Below, piece after piece: positions 15,599 to 23,032 of a stretch of DNA of 64,000 bases (positions are counted from its first letter, which is position 1; the number at the start of each line of letters is the position of its first letter). The stretch is from Oscillospiraceae bacterium (GTDB taxonomy: Bacteria > Bacillota_A > Clostridia > Oscillospirales > Ruminococcaceae). Position numbers and translations under genes: made by a program. Where the stretch lies: positions 124,001 through 188,000 of the forward strand of contig SFDQ01000002.1 in NCBI GenBank assembly GCA_004558145.1, given 5' to 3'. Below the pieces are notes generated by a model that was not told where the DNA came from, did not search any database, and saw nothing but the letters and a program-made list of their open reading frames with translations.

Positions 15599-16465
15599 AT
15601 GATCCGTATTCTGACCGATTCCACCTGCGACCTTCTGCCCGCCGAGGCGGCCCGCCTTGGGGTGGAAGTGGTGCACATGCAGGTGCGCTTTGAGGACGGC
15701 GAGGTGTTCCGGGATGGTTTGGACATGACCCCGGACGAGTTCTATGCCCGGCTGGTGAAGTGCGACAAGCTGCCCACCACCAGCCAGCCCAGCCCCCAGG
15801 ACTTCATGGACCGCTTTGAGGAGGCCAAGGCCGCCGGCGATGAGGTGGTGGCCATTCTCATCAGCGGGCTGCTCAGCGGCACCTATCAGTCCGCCCGCAT
15901 CGCCGCCGACAGCTGCGAATACGACAAGATCCATCTGGTGGACAGCATGAACGCCACCCTGGGCGAGCAGCTGCTGGTGCGGCTGGCGGTGCAGATGCGC
16001 GCCGACGGCGCCACCGCCGGGGAGATCGTGGCCGAGCTGGAGCGCCGCCGGATGGACGTGCGCCTTGTGGCCGTGGTGGACGATCTGAAATACTTCCGCA
16101 AGGGCGGCCGCCTCACCGGCGCTCAGGCCCTGGCGGGCAGCCTTTTGGGCGTGAAGCCGGTGGTGGCCGTGCGGGACGGCAAGGTGGGCCTTGCGGGCAA
16201 GGCCCGGGGCATGCCCGGCGCCTATGTTGCGCTGTTCAAACTGATGGACACCGAGGGCGGCCTGGACGAGACCATGCCCTACATGATCGGCTACACCGCC
16301 CACCGCAAGGCCGCGGAGCCCATCCACCGCTACCTGACCCAGAACCTGGGCCTGGAAGCCCCCCTGTGCCGCCACATCGGCACCGCCATCGGCACCCACG
16401 CGGGCCCCGGCGCGGCGGGCGTGGCCTTCTTCGCCAAGAACCCCGACGGCGCAGCCGCCGAATGA
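15599..16465 (+). CDS. DegV family fatty-acid-binding protein (FakB-like)
   Basis: A 288-residue DegV protein starting at ATG 15599 behind TAAGGAGA. It opens MIRILTDSTCDLLP and contains the conserved PTTSQPSPQDF motif near residue 57, VVAILISGLLSGTYQSA near residue 85 and the GRLTG segment near 175. DegV proteins bind a fatty acid and, with FakA kinase, give acyl-phosphate for membrane lipid synthesis. No FakA gene lies here. It follows the MarR gene after 43 bp with no terminator between, so both are likely on one mRNA controlled by the two operators upstream. Confidence 0.9.
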   Translation: MIRILTDSTCDLLPAEAARLGVEVVHMQVRFEDGEVFRDGLDMTPDEFYARLVKCDKLPTTSQPSPQDFMDRFEEAKAAGDEVVAILISGLLSGTYQSARIAADSCEYDKIHLVDSMNATLGEQLLVRLAVQMRADGATAGEIVAELERRRMDVRLVAVVDDLKYFRKGGRLTGAQALAGSLLGVKPVVAVRDGKVGLAGKARGMPGAYVALFKLMDTEGGLDETMPYMIGYTAHRKAAEPIHRYLTQNLGLEAPLCRHIGTAIGTHAGPGAAGVAFFAKNPDGAAAE

Positions 16466-16499
16466 GCCTTTCCCCCACAAGCTTTGGTGTATTTAAATA

Positions 16500-16549
16500 A
16501 GGAGCGCGGCTCCGCTGCCCGAACGGGCGGCGGGGCCGCGCCCCTTTTT
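16500..16549 (+). terminator. Terminator of the marR-degV unit
   Basis: A long GC-rich stem GGAGCGCGGC... / GCCGCGCCCC closed by a GAAC loop, followed by TTTTT. Confidence 0.8.
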
Positions 16550-16558
16550 GCAAAGAAG

Positions 16559-16588
16559 AACTCCCCGGACCGAGAGCCCGGGGAGTTT
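16559..16588 (-). terminator. Terminator of the antiporter gene
   Basis: ACTCCCCGG / CCGGGGAGT stem with a pyrimidine-rich tail on the minus strand. Confidence 0.7.
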
Positions 16589-16601
16589 GTTGGCATAAAA
16601 G

Positions 16602-17888
16602 TTACTTGCCCTGACGGCGCTTTTCGCCCTCGATGAGGCGGGCAGTGACCTCGTCCACCTGCTCGGACAGCTGGAAGTTCTCGGCCAGCTTGCTCTCCTC
16701 CATGCCCTCGTAGGCGTTTTCGCCCTTGAAAGCGAACTTGAGCATGATGGGGGTGAACACGGCGCAGCACACCACCAGGATGATGATGGGCCCGAAGAAG
16801 ATGGGGTTGACGATGTTCATGGCCATGCCCTTGTTGGCCACGATCAGGGCCACCTCACCGCGGCAGGCCATGCCGCAGCCCACCTGCACGCACTGGCGGC
16901 CCTTGAAGCCGCACAGCTTCGCGCCCAGGCCGCAGCCGATGAGCTTGGAGCCGATGCCCACCACCACCAGGGCGATGGTGAACAGCAGGATCATGGCGTC
17001 CATCTTGGGCAGCTCCACGCCGATGCCCAGGTTGGCAAAGAACACCGGGGTCAGCAGCAGGTAGGCCAGCGGGGTGAACTTGCTGGCGGTGTAGGCCCCC
17101 TTGGGGGTGGTGGCCACAATCAGGCCGGCGGCAAACGCGCCGATGATGTCCGCCACGCCGAACCACTCCTCAGCGGCCCAGGCCATGAAAAGGCAGAGCA
17201 CGAAGGCCAGGATGGGATAGCGGCGCAGGTCGCGGTTGCGCACCTTGGTCTCGTACCAGTTCAGCGCCTTGCTGACCACGACGCCCAGCACGCCCGCGAA
17301 CAGGAAGAACAGCAGGATCTTGACCAGCACCAGCACGATGTTCACGTCCGCGCCGGCCATGCTGGTGACCACGGTCAGGCAGACAAGGCCCAGCACGTCG
17401 TCGATGAGGGCGGCGGCCAGAATGGCGTTGCCCACCTTGGTGGACAGCTTGCCCAACTCTTTCAGGGTCTCCACGGTGATGCTCACCGAAGTGGCGGTGA
17501 GCACGACGCCCAGGAACAGGTCCTGCAAAAACTTGTTGCCGGGCATGGCCAGCTCGCCGGTATTGAAGATGAACATCAGCCCGGTGCCCATGGCCAGCGG
17601 CACCAGCACGCCCGCCATGGCGATCACAAGGCCCGCCTTGCCGGTCTGCTTCAGTTCGTTCAGGTCGGTGCCCATGCCCGCGCTGAACATGATGACGATC
17701 ACGCCCAGCTCGGCCACCTGCGACAGAAAGTCGCTGGGCTGGATGATGTTCAGCACCGCGGGGCCCATCACAAGGCCGGCCACCAGCGCGCCCACCACCT
17801 GGGGCATCTGCAGCTTGCCGGTGAGCATGCTCAGCGCCTTGGTGGCCAGCAGGATCAGGGCGAGGTCCGCCAGATATCCGTAGGTCAT
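16602..17888 (-). CDS. CPA2-type cation:proton antiporter
   Basis: A 428-residue monovalent-cation/proton antiporter of the KefB/NapA type, with about 12-13 spans. Motifs include LQMPQVVGALVAGLVMGPAVLN after helix 1, VLTATSVSITVETLKELGKL, and AALIDDVLGL, in which the consecutive Asp pair is the ion-binding site of CPA2 exchangers. The last 30 residues are charged and cytosolic; there is no TrkA-N regulatory domain, so it resembles stand-alone NapA-type sodium/proton exchangers rather than Kef. ATG 17888 has TGAGGAGGAG upstream. The 5' leader holds a terminator-like hairpin. Confidence 0.9.
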   Translation of the reverse strand: MTYGYLADLALILLATKALSMLTGKLQMPQVVGALVAGLVMGPAVLNIIQPSDFLSQVAELGVIVIMFSAGMGTDLNELKQTGKAGLVIAMAGVLVPLAMGTGLMFIFNTGELAMPGNKFLQDLFLGVVLTATSVSITVETLKELGKLSTKVGNAILAAALIDDVLGLVCLTVVTSMAGADVNIVLVLVKILLFFLFAGVLGVVVSKALNWYETKVRNRDLRRYPILAFVLCLFMAWAAEEWFGVADIIGAFAAGLIVATTPKGAYTASKFTPLAYLLLTPVFFANLGIGVELPKMDAMILLFTIALVVVGIGSKLIGCGLGAKLCGFKGRQCVQVGCGMACRGEVALIVANKGMAMNIVNPIFFGPIIILVVCCAVFTPIMLKFAFKGENAYEGMEESKLAENFQLSEQVDEVTARLIEGEKRRQGK

Positions 17889-17907
17889 TTTTCTCTCTCC
17901 TCCTCAC

Positions 17908-17940
17908 AAAAAAAGGGCGGCTCCGCCTCGGGACGGAGCC
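17908..17940 (-). terminator. Terminator-like hairpin inside the antiporter leader (possible attenuator)
   Basis: On the minus strand GGCTCCG pairs with CGGAGCC and is followed by GCCC and seven T residues, directly before the ribosome-binding site and downstream of the antiporter promoter. It may attenuate the antiporter or end readthrough from the upstream gene. Confidence 0.6.
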
Positions 17941-17959
17941 GTCACAGTCGCAAAGACCT

Positions 17960-17987
17960 ATTATACTCGGTTTATGCAGGAACGCAA
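17960..17987 (-). promoter_or_regulatory. Promoter of the antiporter gene
   Basis: Minus strand TTGCGT (17987-17982), 16-bp spacer, TATAAT (17965-17960). Confidence 0.6.
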
Positions 17988-18003
17988 GAGCGAAGTTTGA
18001 TTT

Positions 18004-19197
18004 TCACTGCCCCAATCGTCCGCTTTTTTGTTCCGACAGCTTCTGCCGCAGGAAGGCAAAGGCGGCCGCCGCCTGTTCGGGGCTTTCAAAACCGCGCTTG
18101 GGGATGGCGGTGATCATGTTGCCCTCAAAGCGCAGGAAGATGTAATTTTCGTCCTGAGCGACCTTGTTCAGGCTGGAGTAAGGCCGGTAGCTGCACAGCG
18201 CGCCGCTGGTGTCGGTGAAACCGTTCTGGCCCAGCACCACCCAGCCGGGGGTGGTCAGGCGCTGGGTCTGCTCCCCCGCCAGCTGCCGCTTCATCAGGCC
18301 CCGCTGGGCAGCGGGCGAGCGGCCCCCCAACAGCAGCGCCATGACCGCCGCCATGGCGGCCATGGTCACCGCCAGGGCCGCGTCGCCGGTGGCCACCGCG
18401 ATCGCCGCTTCCAGAACGGAAGCCACCAGCAGCACCCACAACAGCACCAGCCTGCCCTTGCCGATGGGGTTCAGCAGCCGGTTGGCCGCGCAGTAGGCGG
18501 GCAGTACCTCTTCCGGGCGCAGCATCTGGGGCGCGGCGTACATCTGCGTCTCCCCCTCGGGCAGCGGCGGGCAGGGCGGCAGAACGCGCCCCTCCTGCTC
18601 CCCTGCCGTCTGCCGGGCCGACTCCTCATACAGGCGGGCCTTGGCCAGCGCGGCGCACCGCTCGAACTCTGCGGCGGCGGCCTTCATCGCGTCCGGCCCT
18701 TCAAAGGCGGGCGCGGGCAGCGCCAGCATCTTTGCGCCGCCGTAGAGGTAGACCAGCAGGCCCTCGGGGTACTGCTCCACCTTCTGCACCACCGACGGAT
18801 CACTGGACTCCTGAAGCCCGGCCCGCACGGTGACCAGCTTTTCCTCGTCCAGGTGCACCCGCCACTGGCCCAGGGGCGAAGCCCCCAGTTTCTTCTGCTG
18901 GCGCAGCACGGCGGCAGCAAGGCCCCGGGCGCGGCTTTTCCAGAACACCAAAATAGAAAGCACCAGCAGCACCGCGGCCAGCACCACGTACAGCGCGCCG
19001 CCCACCGGGTCGAATTCGTCGTAGAAATAGCCGGGGCGCAGCATGGCCTGCCCCGCCTCCATGGCGAACCACAAGCCCACCGCGACGCCAATGACGCCGA
19101 GCGCACGCAGCAGACGGCCGGAAGCCTTTTCCTGGCGGTACTTCTTGGCATAGAGCGCCAGCGCCGCCTGTTCGGTCAGTTCAAAATTCCAATCCAT
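18004..19197 (-). CDS. Membrane protein with two YcxB-like halves
   Basis: A 397-residue protein that looks internally duplicated. Each half has a pair of membrane spans (about residues 30-80, and 240-290) followed by a small soluble domain with VEQYPEGLLVYLYGGAKMLALP in the first half and KVAQDENYIFLRFEGNMITAIPKRGF in the second, the pattern of the YcxB-like C-terminal domain. A 30-residue Pro/Glu-rich linker lies between. Function is unknown. It is the last gene of the murD operon on the minus strand, 57 bp after the PLP enzyme. The family call comes from the strand pattern and the final aromatic/Pro-Lys-Arg motif, so is moderate. Confidence 0.65.
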   Translation of the reverse strand: MDWNFELTEQAALALYAKKYRQEKASGRLLRALGVIGVAVGLWFAMEAGQAMLRPGYFYDEFDPVGGALYVVLAAVLLVLSILVFWKSRARGLAAAVLRQQKKLGASPLGQWRVHLDEEKLVTVRAGLQESSDPSVVQKVEQYPEGLLVYLYGGAKMLALPAPAFEGPDAMKAAAAEFERCAALAKARLYEESARQTAGEQEGRVLPPCPPLPEGETQMYAAPQMLRPEEVLPAYCAANRLLNPIGKGRLVLLWVLLVASVLEAAIAVATGDAALAVTMAAMAAVMALLLGGRSPAAQRGLMKRQLAGEQTQRLTTPGWVVLGQNGFTDTSGALCSYRPYSSLNKVAQDENYIFLRFEGNMITAIPKRGFESPEQAAAAFAFLRQKLSEQKSGRLGQ

Positions 19198-19254
19198 CGG
19201 TTTTTCCCTTCTTTCCTTTCGGCGGCTCTTGCGCCGCCGGTCATGTTCGTTTGC

Positions 19255-20520
19255 TTACAGTTCCTTGCCAAAGGCCCGCTGCACCGCCAGCAGCACCCCG
19301 GCGCGGCTGGCCGCAAGGTTCAGCCCGCCCTGGAGATAGACGGTGTAGGGCGCTCGCATCGGCCCGTCGCAGGAGAGCTCGATGCTGCTGCCCAGGGTGA
19401 AGGCTCCGGCGGCCATAATGACCTGGTCGGTGTAGCCCGCCATGGCGTAGGGCTCGGGGGCCACGTAGCTGTCCACCGGGCTGCCCGCCTGCACCCCCTG
19501 GCAGAAGCCCACCAGCGCTTCGCCGGTGCCCGCCTCGAAGCTGGTGATGATGTCGTTGCGGGGCTCGGTGTAGCGGGGGATGGGGTTCTTGCCCAGCAGC
19601 TCCAGCAGGCAGCTGGAGTAGATGCTGGTCTTCACCGCCTCGGCGGTGACGCCGGGGGCATAGTAAAGGCCCAGGTACAAACTGCGCAGGGAATCCAGCG
19701 TGCAGCCCAGCTCCCGCCCGGTGCCGGGGGCGGTGAGCCGGTGGCCGCATTGTTCCACCAGGTCCGCCCGGCCAGCAATGTAGCCGCCGGTGGGGGCGAT
19801 GCCGCCGCCGGCGTTCTTGATGAGGCTGCCCACGATCAGGTCCGCCCCAACGCTCACCGGCTCGGCAGTCTGGGTGAAGGTGCCGTAGCAGTTGTCCACC
19901 AGCACGATAACGTCGGGGTTTGCGCTCTTGGCGGCCTGCACCACCTTGCCGATGGTCTCCAGGTCAAAGGCGGCGCGGCTGGAATAGCCCCGGCTGCGCT
20001 GCACGTGGCACACCTTCGCGTTCACGGCCTTCTTCGCGATGGCCTCCAGGTCGGGCACGCCGCCCTCCAGCAGAGGCACTTCGTCGTATTTCACGCCGAA
20101 CTCCGCCAGGGTGCCGCAGCCCTTGCCCGCGTCGCCGATGCCGATGACCCCTTCCAGAGTGTCGTAGGGACGGCCGGTGGCGGCCAGCAGGGTATCCCCC
20201 GCCCGCAGCACGCCGAAGAGGGCCACCGCCAGGGCATGGGTGCCGGAGAGGAAGTGGGGCCGGCAGAGGGCGTCCTCGGCCCCCACCACCTGGGCGAAGA
20301 GGGCGTCCAGCTTGTCCCGGCCGGCGTCGTCGTAGCCGTAGCCGGTGGTGCCCACCAGATGGGTGGCGGCCACCTTCTGGTCGGTGAAGGCCTTGAGCAT
20401 CTTCACCTGGTTGTAGTCGCGGATGGCGTCCACCTTCTCAAAATAAGGCCGGCAGAGCTCCATGGCCTGCTTGTCCAGTTCCAGAAGGCGGGGGGAAAAG
20501 TCGAAAAATTCTTCCAGCAT
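19255..20520 (-). CDS. PLP-dependent methionine gamma-lyase family protein (YnbB, aluminium-resistance type)
   Basis: A 421-residue pyridoxal-phosphate enzyme of the YnbB / 'aluminium resistance' branch of the Cys/Met metabolism fold. Visible motifs are TTGYGYDDAGRDKLDALFA, PHFLSGTHALAVALFG, VLVDNCYGTF (the Asp that contacts the pyridine ring) and ADLIVGSLIKNAGGG, whose Lys is the expected Schiff-base residue. Family members are found beside glutamine synthetase or hfq in other Firmicutes, and no precise reaction is established. Here it lies after a GNAT gene, 20 bp apart, in the murD operon. Confidence 0.85.
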   Translation of the reverse strand: MLEEFFDFSPRLLELDKQAMELCRPYFEKVDAIRDYNQVKMLKAFTDQKVAATHLVGTTGYGYDDAGRDKLDALFAQVVGAEDALCRPHFLSGTHALAVALFGVLRAGDTLLAATGRPYDTLEGVIGIGDAGKGCGTLAEFGVKYDEVPLLEGGVPDLEAIAKKAVNAKVCHVQRSRGYSSRAAFDLETIGKVVQAAKSANPDVIVLVDNCYGTFTQTAEPVSVGADLIVGSLIKNAGGGIAPTGGYIAGRADLVEQCGHRLTAPGTGRELGCTLDSLRSLYLGLYYAPGVTAEAVKTSIYSSCLLELLGKNPIPRYTEPRNDIITSFEAGTGEALVGFCQGVQAGSPVDSYVAPEPYAMAGYTDQVIMAAGAFTLGSSIELSCDGPMRAPYTVYLQGGLNLAASRAGVLLAVQRAFGKEL

Positions 20521-20540
20521 TTTAGTATGTACAGTCCTTT

Positions 20541-21329
20541 TCAGTCGTTTTCGGGGGCGGCGTGACCGTAGGTCAGCCCCCGCTGTTCAAAACCAAGTTT
20601 TTCATAAAAACCTTCCACGCCGGGGCGGGCCACCAGACAGACGGCCTTGCCCTGTTCGCAAAACCGCCGGGCCAGGGCGCACACCAGCGCGCCGGCGCAG
20701 CCTTTGCCTCGGAAGGCGGGCGCTGTTTCCACCGCGCTGAGCAGGGCGGCGTTCCCGGTGACGGCGTAAGCGCCGGCGGTGGCCGCCGTCACGCCGCTTT
20801 CTTCCAGCGTCCAGATCTCCGCCAGACCCCGGTTGCGCATGGTGCATATTTCGGAGTAAAAGGTGTCGGTGCTGCGGCGGTCGTGGTGGGCGGTCATGCT
20901 CTCGCCGCCCCACAAAAACTCCGTCACTCCCAGCAGGGAGGGCGCTTCGTTCAGCCAAAAGCCCTCGGGCATCGGCTTTGCCTGCGGGCCGCCCGCCGGG
21001 GCGTGAAAGACGCGGAAGGCCGCGTCCTGCCGCCAACCGGGCAGCGGGTCGGGCCGGGCGGTCTTGAGCCGCTGCGCCCCCAGGACCTTCAGCAGCAGGG
21101 CCGCTTCCTCGCCATCGGCGCTGCCGCAAAGCAGAGCGGAGGCCCCCCGCACCGCCAGGGCGAAGGGTTCCTCCCCTTCCCCGCCGGTGTAGAACTTCCA
21201 GCCGCTGCCGGGCAGCCCGGAAAAGGCGGCAAAGCGCACCGCCGTCTCCACCGCCACCGGGTCCTGTGCGTCCGCCAGCGCCGCCGCAAAGCGGGCGGCG
21301 TCGGCGGGGTTTTCCACCAGCCGCATCAC
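20541..21329 (-). CDS. GNAT-family N-acetyltransferase
   Basis: A 262-residue protein whose C-terminal half is a GNAT domain: AGAYAVTGNAALLSAVETAPAFRGKGCAGALV, with the acetyl-CoA loop RGKGCAG near residue 212, and FYEKLGFEQRG near the end. The N-terminal half (about 120 residues) is a divergent GNAT-like or unknown domain. The acceptor is unknown. The ATG overlaps the murD stop codon as ATGA, so translation is coupled and it is clearly in the murD operon. Confidence 0.85.
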   Translation of the reverse strand: MMRLVENPADAARFAAALADAQDPVAVETAVRFAAFSGLPGSGWKFYTGGEGEEPFALAVRGASALLCGSADGEEAALLLKVLGAQRLKTARPDPLPGWRQDAAFRVFHAPAGGPQAKPMPEGFWLNEAPSLLGVTEFLWGGESMTAHHDRRSTDTFYSEICTMRNRGLAEIWTLEESGVTAATAGAYAVTGNAALLSAVETAPAFRGKGCAGALVCALARRFCEQGKAVCLVARPGVEGFYEKLGFEQRGLTYGHAAPEND

Positions 21330-22717
21330 AGGGCGTTCACCAGTTCCTTGAAGTGGCGGCCCCGCACCTCAAAGTTGGGGTAGAGATCGAAGCTGGCGGA
21401 GGCGGGCGAAAGGCTGACGATGTCGCCAGGTTTGGCGGCGGCACGGGCTTCGTCCACCGCCTCCTTCATGTCCTTTGCGTGGAGGATGACAAGGCCGCTC
21501 TCGGCAAAGCCGGGGCATTCCCGCACGGCCTTTTCGATTTTGGGGCCGGTGGCGCCCATCAGCACCAGCACCTTCACGTGCTCCAGAATTTCCGGGGCCA
21601 GGGGCTCGTAGGGGATATTCTTGTCGTAGCCGCCGGCGATGATGATGATCTTCTGGTCAAAGCTTCGCAGGCCGGCGATGGTGCGGGTGGGGCTGGAGGC
21701 AATGGAGTCGTTGTACCACTGCACGCCGTCCAGCAGGCGCACCGGCTCGATGCGGTGTTCCACACCGGTGAAGGTACGGGCAGTGTCGGCCATGGCGCTC
21801 ACCGGCACCCGGCCCCACACCGCGGCGATGGCCGCCAGCAGGTTCTCGATGTTGTGCAGGCCCCGCAGCTTCACCTCGTCCTTCGAGACCACCGGGGTGA
21901 CCGTGCCGTTCTCGGCCATGCAGAGCATGCCGTCCGCGCGCAGGAACGCGCCGTTGTCGGTCTCATGCAGGCGGGTGAACCAGCACTGGCTGCCCTTGCA
22001 GTCGGCGGCCATGGCGCGGGTGATGTCGTTCTCATAGCCCAGCACGGCCTTGTCCGCCGGGGTCTGCCACAGCAGGATATTGCGCTTTGCGTCCACATAC
22101 TCCTGCATGTCCTTGTGGTGGTCCAGGTGGTTCGGGGTCACGTTGGTGACCACCGCCACTTTGGGGCTCTTGCGCATGCTGATGAGCTGGAAGCTGGAAA
22201 GCTCCACCACCGCTTCGTCGCCGGGGTCGATCTCGGCCAGGATGGGCAGCAGCGCCCGCCCGATATTGCCGCCCAGATGCACCTTTTTGCCCGCCGCGGT
22301 GAGCATGGCCGCGATGAGGCTGGTGGTGGTGGTCTTGCCGTCCGAGCCGGTGACGGCGGTGATGTGGCAGGGGCAATAGTCGAAGAACAGCTCCATCTCG
22401 CTGGTCACGATGCTGCCCGCCGCCTTTGCCGCCTGCAAGGCCGGGGTGTAGTATTCAAAGCCCGGGGTGCGCATGATGACCTGCTGGCCCGCGAGGCCGT
22501 CCAGATAATGTTCGCCCAGAGACAGGCGCACGCCCAGCTGTTTGAGCGTTTCGGCGTAGTCGCCGAAGTCCTCCAGCTGCTTTTTGTCGCACAGGGTCAC
22601 CTCGGCGCCCATGGCGCAGAACTGCCCGATGAGGGTCTTGTGGCTGACCCCCGCGCCGATGAACGCAACCTTCTTGCCCCGCAAAAACGCGGCCAGAGCC
22701 TCGCTGTCTTTCTGCAT
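21326..22717 (-). CDS. murD: UDP-N-acetylmuramoyl-L-alanine:D-glutamate ligase
   Basis: A 463-residue Mur ligase that adds D-Glu to UDP-MurNAc-L-Ala in the cytoplasm. ATG 22717 is chosen; a TTG nine codons upstream overlaps the ribosome-binding region AAGGAAAGG. The N-terminal Rossmann part has VAFIGAGVSHKTLI, the ATP loop is TGSDGKTTTT near residue 115, and ELSSFQL, NVTPNHLDHH, the central GVEHRIEP and NDSIASSPTRTIAGL motifs are all present, as is the C-terminal LSPASASFD. The gene is not in a division-and-cell-wall cluster; it heads an operon with GNAT, PLP-lyase and YcxB-like genes. Confidence 0.95.
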   Translation of the reverse strand: MQKDSEALAAFLRGKKVAFIGAGVSHKTLIGQFCAMGAEVTLCDKKQLEDFGDYAETLKQLGVRLSLGEHYLDGLAGQQVIMRTPGFEYYTPALQAAKAAGSIVTSEMELFFDYCPCHITAVTGSDGKTTTTSLIAAMLTAAGKKVHLGGNIGRALLPILAEIDPGDEAVVELSSFQLISMRKSPKVAVVTNVTPNHLDHHKDMQEYVDAKRNILLWQTPADKAVLGYENDITRAMAADCKGSQCWFTRLHETDNGAFLRADGMLCMAENGTVTPVVSKDEVKLRGLHNIENLLAAIAAVWGRVPVSAMADTARTFTGVEHRIEPVRLLDGVQWYNDSIASSPTRTIAGLRSFDQKIIIIAGGYDKNIPYEPLAPEILEHVKVLVLMGATGPKIEKAVRECPGFAESGLVILHAKDMKEAVDEARAAAKPGDIVSLSPASASFDLYPNFEVRGRHFKELVNAL

Positions 22718-22791
22718 CTTCGCAACACAGCCTTTCCTTCTCAAAAAGTGCCGCCGGGCGGCGAAAACGCCCGGGAACGGTTATCTTATTT

Positions 22792-22820
22792 ATTATAGTC
22801 ATTTTTGACCGCAGGCGCAA
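22792..22820 (-). promoter_or_regulatory. Promoter of the murD operon
   Basis: Minus strand TTGCGC (22820-22815), 17-bp spacer, TATAAT (22797-22792). The leader contains a CCGGGCG / CGCCCGG hairpin with a short T-run downstream. The rest of 22821-22990 shows no gene. Confidence 0.6.
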
Positions 22821-23000
22821 CCAAAGCGGCCCGCCGCGGGGCAAAAAAGGGGGCCGCAAAGGCCCTTTTTCAGCGGTTTTCGGCCCGCTGGCGAAAAAAG
22901 AGTGAAAATTCGCGGCCCGGTTTGAATTTTCCGCAATTTTTTGATAGGATTAAAACGTATATCCTCGGGCGGTGAAAACATATCCATGTTCTGATCGTCT

Positions 23001-23006
23001 TACAAT
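23001..23006 (+). promoter_or_regulatory. Possible -10 of the peptide-binding lipoprotein gene
   Basis: TACAAT at 23001-23006; no good -35 at the right distance. Confidence 0.35.
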
Positions 23007-23032
23007 AAAAACAGAGAAAGGGGGCGCGCCCC

